A stretch of 10,762 nt of DNA from an uncultured Collinsella sp. (GTDB lineage Bacteria; Actinomycetota; Coriobacteriia; Coriobacteriales; Coriobacteriaceae). The stretch is taken from NCBI GenBank assembly GCA_902496645.1, contig CABVBR010000060.1, positions 1 to 10,762 of the forward strand. The letters run 5' to 3'. Below, piece by piece: positions 4,854-10,762 of the stretch. A program made the position numbers and the translations under genes. The notes below the pieces were generated by a model that had not been told where the DNA came from, ran no database searches, and saw only the letters and a list, made by a program, of their open reading frames with translations. Each line of letters opens with the position of its first letter. Position 1 is the stretch's first letter.

Positions 4854-5813
4854 ATGGGTTTCACGATTCTTGGAACAGGTTCGGCACTTCCTGAGCGCAG
4901 TGTTTCCAATGACGAGCTGTCTGAGTTCCTCGATACCTCGGATGAGTGGATCTTTACCCGTACCGGTATCAAGAGCCGCCACGTCTGCACCACCGAGTCA
5001 CTTGACGACCTTGCCGTAGCGGCGAGCGAGCGGGCACTCCAGGTGTCTGGAATCGATGCGAGCCAGCTGGATCTGATCGTCTGCTCGACGACGACGGGTG
5101 ACCACCTTGTTCCCGCCGAGGCGTGTGCCGTTGCAGAGCGACTGGGCGCGACGTGCCCTGCCTTCGATGTCTCGGCGGCCTGCGCCGGCTTCGTATTTGC
5201 GCTCGATGTCGCCGAGGGCTATATCGCCCGCGGCCGTGCCGAACGCGTGCTTGTCGTTGCTGCCGAGCAGATGACGCGCGCGCTCGACTGGACCGACCGC
5301 GCCACCTGCGTGCTCTTTGGCGATGGGGCAGGTGCCGCAGTGATTGGGACTGGGGGAGATAGCCCCCTTGCCGTTGAACTTTCGACGGCGCCCGACGTCG
5401 AGACCTTGCGCGTTCCCGGTCTAGTCGGCACCTCGCCGTTTAAGGCTTCCGCAGATAGCGAGAGCGTGCTGTCCATGAATGGCCGCCGCGTGTTCAAGTT
5501 TGGCGTCAACGCCATCTGCGACACGGTCCATAAGCTTGCGAGCGATACGGGCATTTCGGTCGAAGACATCGATCATTTTGTATTCCATCAGGCTAACGAA
5601 CGAATCCTGAGTCAGGCGGTCAAGCGCCTGGGCGTGCCGGACGAGCGCGTGGTTCGCACGTTGCGCGAGACCGGCAACATTTCGAGCGCTTGCATTCCCT
5701 TTGCGCTTGACCGGCTGGCACGCACCGACGCACTGAATGCGGGCGACACCATCGTCCTCGTTGGATTTGGCGCCGGCCTGGATATAGGTGGCTATCTGCT
5801 TCGTTGGAAGTAG
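4854..5813 (+). CDS. fabH: 3-oxoacyl-ACP synthase III
   Basis: FabH condenses an acyl-CoA primer (acetyl-CoA or a branched starter) with malonyl-ACP and so begins each fatty-acid chain. The ATG at 4854, six bases after AAGGAGG (4841-4847), gives 319 residues, the family norm. The thiolase-fold active site is complete: Cys110 in SAACAGF, His245 in FHQANERI and Asn275 in GNISSAC. The N-terminal ILGTGSALP and the DEWIFTRTGI block (30-39) are typical. An open frame extends upstream to 4797 but would translate through operator-like site 2. It is first in the fab operon and divergent from birA. Primer preference cannot be judged by eye. Confidence 0.96.
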   Translation: MGFTILGTGSALPERSVSNDELSEFLDTSDEWIFTRTGIKSRHVCTTESLDDLAVAASERALQVSGIDASQLDLIVCSTTTGDHLVPAEACAVAERLGATCPAFDVSAACAGFVFALDVAEGYIARGRAERVLVVAAEQMTRALDWTDRATCVLFGDGAGAAVIGTGGDSPLAVELSTAPDVETLRVPGLVGTSPFKASADSESVLSMNGRRVFKFGVNAICDTVHKLASDTGISVEDIDHFVFHQANERILSQAVKRLGVPDERVVRTLRETGNISSACIPFALDRLARTDALNAGDTIVLVGFGAGLDIGGYLLRWK

Positions 5814-5834
5814 TCGCACATAGGAAATAAAAAC

Positions 5835-5845
5835 GCCCTTAGGGC
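5835..5845. other. Small palindrome in the fabH-acpP gap
   Basis: GCCCTTAGGGC is a perfect dyad in the 52-base gap before acpP. Reading rightward it could form a short stem with no T-tract. Reading leftward it is followed by GTTTTTATTT, giving it the look of a minimal intrinsic terminator on the minus strand, where no gene is visible. It may instead mark processing that raises acpP mRNA relative to fabH. Confidence 0.35.
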
Positions 5846-5865
5846 ACAAACAAAGGAGAACTACC

Positions 5866-6102
5866 ATGGCAGATCAGAAGACCTTCGAGCGCGTTTGCGA
5901 CGTTATCCGCGAGACCGCTGGCCTTGACGACGTCGAGATGAAGCCCGAGTCCACGCTCGAGGAGATTGGTCTCGACAGCCTGGGCACCGTCGAGATCCTC
6001 GTCGCCGTCGAGGACGAGTTTGGCATCCAGCTCGATACCGAGGAGAACCCCAAGACGGTCGGCGAGTTCGCCGATACGGTCGAGGCGGCACTGGAGAAGT
6101 AG
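5866..6102 (+). CDS. acpP: Acyl carrier protein
   Basis: AcpP carries the growing acyl chain on a 4'-phosphopantetheine arm through every step of type II fatty-acid synthesis. The 78-residue acidic product has standard length, and the attachment residue Ser38 lies in GLDSLGTVE (35-43). Most ACPs have DSLDTVE; Gly after DSL is a mild variation. The ATG is preceded by AAAGGAGAA (5852-5860). It ends two bases before fabK, so the two are probably translationally coupled. Position between fabH and fabK in a fatty-acid operon supports the housekeeping ACP and not a polyketide carrier. Confidence 0.95.
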   Translation: MADQKTFERVCDVIRETAGLDDVEMKPESTLEEIGLDSLGTVEILVAVEDEFGIQLDTEENPKTVGEFADTVEAALEK

Positions 6103-6104
6103 AG

Positions 6105-7049
6105 ATGCTCAAGACTCCTCTCTGCGATCTACTCGGCATCGAAAAGCCCGTGTTCCAGGGCGGTATGGCCTGGATTGCCGACGCCTCGCTGGCGTCCGCA
6201 GTGTCCGAGGCGGGCGGCTTGGGGATTATCGCAGCCATGAACGCCGACGCTAACTGGCTGCGCGACCAGATTCACGAGCTGCGCACCAGGACGGATAAGC
6301 CCTTTGGCGTCAACGTCATGCTCATGAGTCCGTTTGCCGACGAGGTCGCGCAGGTTGTGATTGACGAGCAAGTGCCGGTCGTCGTGACGGGCGCCGGCAA
6401 TCCCACCAAGTATATGAAGGCGTGGAACGAGGCGGGCATCAAGGTCATCCCGGTCGTTGCCTCGGTGGCGCTGGCGCGCCTCGTGGCGCGTCGTGGAGCC
6501 ACGGCGGTTGTTGCCGAGGGCACCGAATCGGGCGGCCATATTGGCGAGACCTCGACGATGGCGCTCGTTCCGCAGGTTGTCGACGCGGTCGATATCCCCG
6601 TCGTGGCTGCCGGCGGTATTGCTGACGGCCGCGGCGTGGCGGCCGCCTTTATGCTGGGCGCCGAAGGCGTGCAAGTGGGTACGCGCTTTCTGGTCGCAGA
6701 CGAGTGCACCGTCTCGGAGCAGTACAAAGAGATGGTCCTGAAGGCCAACGACACTTCGACGCGTGCGACCGGTCGCTCAACGGGACACCCGGTGCGTGCC
6801 CTCAAGAGCCCCTTTACCAATGCCTATGCCAAGAGCGAGGCGGCGGGCGTAAGTGCCGAGGAGCTCGGGGCCATGGGCACGGGTGCCCTTCGCAAGGCCG
6901 CAAAGGACGGCAATTACGAAGAGGGCTCGTTTTTGTGTGGACAGATTGCCGGCATGGTCAACGAGTGCCAGAGCGCACGTGAAATCGTCGACGACCTGGT
7001 CGATGGTGCCGAGCACGTCCTGAAGGGTGCGTGCGCATGGGTAGCGTAG
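6105..7049 (+). CDS. fabK: Enoyl-ACP reductase II, FMN-dependent
   Basis: FabK reduces trans-2-enoyl-ACP to acyl-ACP, the last step of each elongation cycle, using FMN and NAD(P)H in a TIM-barrel flavoprotein related to nitronate monooxygenase. The 314-residue product has the family signatures PVFQGGMAW (15-23), VNVMLMSP (69-76), EGTESGGHIGE (138-148) with the key His145, and the phosphate-binding AAGGIADGRG segment. Context in the fab operon separates it from nitronate monooxygenases. The start lies two bases after acpP, with its Shine-Dalgarno inside the acpP end. The family is known to tolerate triclosan, unlike FabI. It overlaps the start of fabD. Confidence 0.94.
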   Translation: MLKTPLCDLLGIEKPVFQGGMAWIADASLASAVSEAGGLGIIAAMNADANWLRDQIHELRTRTDKPFGVNVMLMSPFADEVAQVVIDEQVPVVVTGAGNPTKYMKAWNEAGIKVIPVVASVALARLVARRGATAVVAEGTESGGHIGETSTMALVPQVVDAVDIPVVAAGGIADGRGVAAAFMLGAEGVQVGTRFLVADECTVSEQYKEMVLKANDTSTRATGRSTGHPVRALKSPFTNAYAKSEAAGVSAEELGAMGTGALRKAAKDGNYEEGSFLCGQIAGMVNECQSAREIVDDLVDGAEHVLKGACAWVA

Positions 7050-7963
7050 CGTTTCTGTTTGCCGGCCAGGGCGCCCAGCACCCCGCGATGGGCGTCGACC
7101 TCATCGAGGCATCGCCGGCGGCCGCCGAGGTGTTCGCCATTGCCGATGAGGTGCGCCCGGGGACCAGCGAGCAGTGCCGAAGTGCTTCCAAGGAGGAGCT
7201 CTCGCAGACCGAGAACACGCAGCCGTGCGTGTTCGTTCACGACCTGGCAGCGGCTGCCGCCCTGCGTGAGCGCGGCGTGGTACCTGCCGCCTGTGCGGGT
7301 TTTTCGCTGGGCGAGGTCGCCGCGCTCACTTTTGCGGGGGCATTCGATACGCGAGCGGGCTTTGAGCTCGTGTGCGAGCGCGCGGTGCTGATGGCCGCGG
7401 CTGCCGAGCGCCATCCGGGCGGCATGCGCGCCGTCATCAAGCTCGATGCGGCGCAAGTCGAGAACTTGGCTGCACGGGCCGGCGAGGACTGCTGGCCGGT
7501 CAACTACAACAGCCCGCAGCAGACAGTTGTTGCCGGAGCGTCCGAGGCGCTGCAGGAGCTCGACGTCCTCGTAAAAGAGGCTGGCGGCCGTGCTATGAAA
7601 GTCGCGGTGTCGGGTGCATTTCATAGCCCCTATATGGCCGAGGTGACTGAGGGGTTGGCGACGTATATCCAAGCCGGCCACACGCCGTCTCCGCTGCTGA
7701 TTCCGGTCATGGCAAACATGACGGCGGCGCCCTATCCGGCGGACCCGCGAGCGGCATCGGATGTCTTGGCCAACCAGGTGAGTCATGCCGTGCACTGGGT
7801 CGACACGCTGCATGCTCTGCAGGATCAGGGCATCGACACGTTTATTGAGGTCGGCCCTGGCAAAACGCTGTCGGGCCTGGTCAAACGTACGCTGAGTGAC
7901 GTTCGCGTGTATTCGTGCGAAACGGCCGAGCAGGTCGCAGCTATTGCCGACGAGCTCGCATAG
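7037..7963 (+). CDS. fabD: Malonyl-CoA:ACP transacylase
   Basis: FabD transfers malonyl groups from malonyl-CoA to AcpP. The product is 308 residues, normal for the family. Motifs are GQGAQ (10-14), the nucleophile elbow GFSLGE with Ser90, Arg115 in ERAVLM for binding the malonyl carboxylate, and His196 in SGAFHSP. The elbow has Phe89 where many homologues have His (GHSxG); other residues occur there in known FabDs. I chose ATG 7037, nine bases after GAAGGG (7022-7027); GTG 7031 is also in frame but only three bases from it. The gene overlaps the fabK end by 13 bases, suggesting coupled translation. Confidence 0.95.
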   Translation: MGSVAFLFAGQGAQHPAMGVDLIEASPAAAEVFAIADEVRPGTSEQCRSASKEELSQTENTQPCVFVHDLAAAAALRERGVVPAACAGFSLGEVAALTFAGAFDTRAGFELVCERAVLMAAAAERHPGGMRAVIKLDAAQVENLAARAGEDCWPVNYNSPQQTVVAGASEALQELDVLVKEAGGRAMKVAVSGAFHSPYMAEVTEGLATYIQAGHTPSPLLIPVMANMTAAPYPADPRAASDVLANQVSHAVHWVDTLHALQDQGIDTFIEVGPGKTLSGLVKRTLSDVRVYSCETAEQVAAIADELA

Positions 7964-7993
7964 TCCACAGGGCTGTAACCCGAAAGGAATGAC

Positions 7994-8767
7994 ATGGGCA
8001 ACTTGAACAACGGCGCGCTCGAGCGCAACGACTCACGTCGCGTGGCACTGGTCACGGGCGGCTCGCGGGGTATCGGCCGCGCCTGCGCTGTCGGTCTGGC
8101 GGAGGACGGCTTTGATATCGCCGTCGTCTATGCCGGTAGCGTCGATGCAGCGCGCGAGACGTGCGAAGCCTGTGAGGCGGTTGGCGCTACGGCACGCGCA
8201 TATCAATGCGACGTGGCCGATCCCGCTGCCGTCAACGCGTGCGTGGAAGCGGTCCTCAACGACTTTGGCTCCATTTGGGCGCTCGTCAACAATGCCGGCA
8301 TCACCCGCGATGGCCTGCTCATGCGCATGGGCGATGACGCCTTCGATCGCGTGCTCGATGTCAATCTCAAGGGAACATTCAATACGACGCGCGCGCTCAC
8401 CAAGACCTTTATGCGCCAGCGCGGCGGCTGCGTCATCAACATGAGCTCGGTCGTGGGCCTGATGGGCAATGCCGGGCAAGCCAACTACGCTGCCTCCAAG
8501 GCGGGCGTGATCGGTCTGACCAAGGCGGTGGCGCGCGAGCTTGCGCCCCGCGGTGTACGAGTGAACGCGGTCGCCCCCGGGTTTGTCGAGACGGATATGA
8601 CGGCAAAGCTCTCGGAGAAGGTGCGTACGGTAACCGAGGAGCAGATTCCCCTTAAGCGTATGGCGCAGCCCGAAGAGGTGGCCGGTGTGGTGCGATTTTT
8701 AGTGAACGATGCAGCTGCCTACATTACGGGCGAAGTTGTACGCGTCGACGGCGGAATGGCGATGTAG
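7994..8767 (+). CDS. fabG: 3-oxoacyl-ACP reductase
   Basis: FabG is the NADPH-dependent short-chain dehydrogenase that reduces 3-oxoacyl-ACP to (R)-3-hydroxyacyl-ACP. The 257-residue product has the Rossmann motif TGGSRGIG (21-28), NNAG (99-102), Asn124, Ser152 in INMSSVVG, and Tyr165/Lys169 in NYAASK, so the catalytic tetrad is intact. About a dozen polar residues precede the usual family start, but the ATG at 7994 has AAAGGAAT (7983-7990) just upstream and no later start is as well placed. A 30-base gap separates it from fabD. Confidence 0.96.
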   Translation: MGNLNNGALERNDSRRVALVTGGSRGIGRACAVGLAEDGFDIAVVYAGSVDAARETCEACEAVGATARAYQCDVADPAAVNACVEAVLNDFGSIWALVNNAGITRDGLLMRMGDDAFDRVLDVNLKGTFNTTRALTKTFMRQRGGCVINMSSVVGLMGNAGQANYAASKAGVIGLTKAVARELAPRGVRVNAVAPGFVETDMTAKLSEKVRTVTEEQIPLKRMAQPEEVAGVVRFLVNDAAAYITGEVVRVDGGMAM

Positions 8768-8806
8768 AAACCAGGGCCGAAGAACGGCTTGGATGAGGAG
8801 ACCATG

Positions 8807-10054
8807 ATGGAACAGAGAGTTGCAATCACCGGCATAGGTGCCGTATCGCCGCTCGGCAACACCGCGCTTGCCACCTGGGCGGCCATGTGCGCCGGCACGT
8901 GCGGCATCGGCCCGATCACGCACTTCGATACCGATGCGTTTGCCGTTAAGGTGGCGGCCGAGGTCAAGGGCTTTGACGGCAACGAGTACTTTGGCAAGCG
9001 TGACGCCAAGCATCTGGACCCCTGCGTTCAGTTTGCGATGGCGGCTTCGGACGAGGCCATGCACGATGCGGGCTTTGATGTCGAAGGCGCCATCGATCGT
9101 GAGCGCCTGGGCGTCTACGTGGGTTCGGGCGTGGGCGGCATGACGACGCTCGTCGACAACGTCCATACGATTGCCGACCGTGGGCCCCGCCGCGCATCGC
9201 CCTATATGATCGCGATGATGATCCCCAACATGGCATCGGGCAATATCGCAATCCGCCACAAGGCAAAGGGCCCGACCCTGCCCGTGGTGACCGCGTGCGC
9301 AACCTCGGCCCATGCGGTGGGCGAGGCGTTCCGCGCCATCAAGCACGGCTATGCCGACGCGATCCTCGCGGGCGGCGCCGAGGCCGCAATTATCCCCGAT
9401 GCCGTTGCAGGCTTTACGTCCTGCCGCGCATTGACCACAAACCCCGATCCCGCGACGGCTTGCCGCCCGTTCGATGCAGACCGCGACGGCTTTGTGATGG
9501 GCGAGGGCGCCTGCGTGCTGGTACTCGAGAGTATGGAACATGCACAGGCCCGCGGTGCGCACATTTATGCCGAGGTCGTGGGCTACGGCAACACCGATGA
9601 TGCCTATCACATCACGAGCCCCGATCCCGAGGCTGCCGGCATTGCCCGCGCGATATCGCTGGCGGTGGCCGAAGGCGACGTCAAGCCTTCTGAGGGCCTC
9701 TACATCAACGCTCACGGCACCTCGACCAAACTCAACGATTCGTCCGAGACGGCGGGCATCAAGCGAGCGCTCGGCGAGGACGCGGCGCGCGCCGCACATG
9801 TCTCGTCGACCAAGTCGATGACGGGGCACATGATCGGTGCCACGGGCGCCATCGAGGTCATGGCCTGCGCCATGGCGCTCGAGCAGGGCGTGGTGCCGCC
9901 GACCATTAACTACCACACGCCCGATCCCGCCTGCGATCTTGACTACACGCCCAATCGCGCGGTTCGCGCCGACCTTACCTGGGCGCTTTCGACCAACCTG
10001 GGCTTTGGCGGGCACAACGCCGCCATCGCGCTGCGTAGATATACGAGGAGCTAG
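8807..10054 (+). CDS. fabF: 3-oxoacyl-ACP synthase II
   Basis: FabF is the elongating condensing enzyme, joining acyl-ACP and malonyl-ACP. From ATG 8807 the product is 415 residues, with the catalytic Cys164 in TACATSAH, His303 in NAHGTST, Lys336 and His341 in STKSMTGH, and a C-terminal NLGFGGHNA. The start is chosen because GAGGAG (8795-8800) stands six bases upstream; an adjacent ATG at 8804 and a TTG at 8789 are in frame but worse placed. It follows fabG by 39 bases and precedes accB by three. FabB-type activity cannot be excluded from sequence alone, but neighbours and length favour FabF. Confidence 0.95.
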   Translation: MEQRVAITGIGAVSPLGNTALATWAAMCAGTCGIGPITHFDTDAFAVKVAAEVKGFDGNEYFGKRDAKHLDPCVQFAMAASDEAMHDAGFDVEGAIDRERLGVYVGSGVGGMTTLVDNVHTIADRGPRRASPYMIAMMIPNMASGNIAIRHKAKGPTLPVVTACATSAHAVGEAFRAIKHGYADAILAGGAEAAIIPDAVAGFTSCRALTTNPDPATACRPFDADRDGFVMGEGACVLVLESMEHAQARGAHIYAEVVGYGNTDDAYHITSPDPEAAGIARAISLAVAEGDVKPSEGLYINAHGTSTKLNDSSETAGIKRALGEDAARAAHVSSTKSMTGHMIGATGAIEVMACAMALEQGVVPPTINYHTPDPACDLDYTPNRAVRADLTWALSTNLGFGGHNAAIALRRYTRS

Positions 10055-10057
10055 AGC

Positions 10058-10531
10058 ATGGATTCCAAAAGACTTGCCGAGATAGCCGATGTTATGGAGG
10101 ACCGCGGCCTCACGCGCGTGCGCGTTGAGGAACCCGATGGCACCGCGGTCGAGCTCGAGCGCGCAAGCGCCGCACAGCCGGTTGCCGTGCCCATGCCTAT
10201 GCCGAGCGCCATGGCCGCTCCGGTTGCGGCTCCCACAGTCGCGCCTGCCGCACCGGAGCCCGCCGCGCAGACACCTGCCGCCGCACCGGAGCCCAAGGGC
10301 ACCGAGGTGACCGCTCCCATGGTCGGCGTTTTCTATGCTGCCCCGGCGCCGGGCGACGAGCCGTTTGTGCACGTGGGCTCCAAGGTCAAGGCCGGCGAGA
10401 CCCTCTGCATCATCGAGGCCATGAAGGTTCTCAACGAGGTGACGGCAGAGGCAGACGGCGAGGTGCTCGAGATCTGCGTGGCCGACGGCGACCTCGTGGA
10501 GTTCGGCAGCTGCCTCATGAGGATCGGATAG
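10058..10531 (+). CDS. accB: Biotin carboxyl carrier protein of acetyl-CoA carboxylase
   Basis: AccB carries CO2 on biotin between the carboxylase and transferase parts of acetyl-CoA carboxylase, which makes malonyl-CoA for this pathway. The 157-residue product has an N-terminal segment (1-36), a flexible Ala/Pro-rich linker (about 37-82) and a biotinyl domain with IEAMKVLNEV, in which Lys123 is the biotin site. An extra loop before it (about 95-104, FYAAPAPGDE) matches the thumb seen in bacterial BCCPs. The start has CGAGGAG (10044-10050) upstream, within the end of fabF. It should be the substrate of the BirA in this window. Confidence 0.95.
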   Translation: MDSKRLAEIADVMEDRGLTRVRVEEPDGTAVELERASAAQPVAVPMPMPSAMAAPVAAPTVAPAAPEPAAQTPAAAPEPKGTEVTAPMVGVFYAAPAPGDEPFVHVGSKVKAGETLCIIEAMKVLNEVTAEADGEVLEICVADGDLVEFGSCLMRIG

Positions 10532-10540
10532 GTGATATCC

Positions 10541-10762
10541 ATGAACAAAGAAGAGCTTAAAGAACTGTTGCCGCATCGCGAGCCGATGCTTTTGCTCGAC
10601 GAAGCCGAGCTGGTGGGCGACGAGGCCCACGGCAAGATCACGATTACGGGCGACGAATACTTTTTGCAGGGGCATTTTCCGGGAAACCCGGTGGTCCCCG
10701 GCGTGATCCAGTGCGAGATGCTCGCCCAAAACTGCTGCGTGTTGCTGATGGGCGATGAGGAG
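10541..10762 (+). CDS. fabZ: 3-hydroxyacyl-ACP dehydratase (partial)
   Basis: FabZ dehydrates 3-hydroxyacyl-ACP to trans-2-enoyl-ACP in the elongation cycle. Only the first 74 residues lie in the window; the frame is open to the right edge. The N-terminal LLPHREPMLLLD segment (9-20) is typical. The hot-dog active site shows His45 in GHFPGNPVVPG and Glu59 in VIQCEMLAQ. The ATG follows accB by nine bases with a modest AGGTGA Shine-Dalgarno (10530-10535). FabA is unlikely, given the N-terminal motif and the accB neighbour. accC, accD and accA could follow, but are not seen. Confidence 0.93.
   Translation, partial: MNKEELKELLPHREPMLLLDEAELVGDEAHGKITITGDEYFLQGHFPGNPVVPGVIQCEMLAQNCCVLLMGDEE

Noticed and set aside
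8699..10729. A 676-codon open frame antisense to fabF, accB and fabZ
   Set aside because: It crosses several certain genes, is rich in His, Arg and Gly as expected from reversed GC-rich codons, and shows no domain.

Overview
The window is ordinary core-chromosome DNA from a fairly GC-rich bacterium. Protein content and gene order fit a Coriobacteriia member, most likely Collinsella or a close relative. That assignment rests on recalled similarity, not on a search. The window holds 12 complete genes and one gene cut by the right edge. I see no mobile element, CRISPR array, tRNA or rRNA.

Layout. (1) Positions 1-371 are a long non-coding leader. It has a LacI-family-like palindrome at the left edge, a 93-bp nested inverted repeat, and a good sigma70-type promoter about 95 bp upstream of rpsL. 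(2) Positions 372-3785 are a str-type translation operon, rpsL-rpsG-fusA-rpsJ. The tuf gene usually found after fusA is absent, and rpsJ (normally first in the S10 operon) closes the unit. A strong intrinsic terminator follows at 3808-3847. (3) Positions 3901-4677, minus strand, encode a biotin-protein ligase (birA) without a DNA-binding domain. (4) A 176-bp divergent intergenic region (4678-4853) contains two almost identical 19-bp sites bracketing a plausible -10 element. (5) From 4854 to the right edge runs a tightly packed type II fatty-acid synthesis operon: fabH-acpP-fabK-fabD-fabG-fabF-accB-fabZ.

How the genes work together. The str genes supply ribosomal proteins S12, S7 and S10 and elongation factor G. 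In the fatty-acid operon, FabD loads malonyl groups onto AcpP and FabH starts chains. FabF elongates them, FabG reduces, FabZ dehydrates, and the FMN enzyme FabK completes the cycle. AccB is the biotin carrier of acetyl-CoA carboxylase, and its lysine is the expected target of the BirA encoded next door, so enzyme and substrate are genetically linked. The order fabH-acpP-fabK-fabD-fabG-fabF-accB-fabZ matches the streptococcal/Firmicute arrangement; accC, accD and accA may follow outside the window.

I found no new multi-gene system. The points most worth checking are the paired operator-like sites before fabH, an arginine at S12 position 88 (where Lys-to-Arg is a classic streptomycin-resistance change), the palindromic structures upstream of rpsL, and the rearranged str/S10 organisation.
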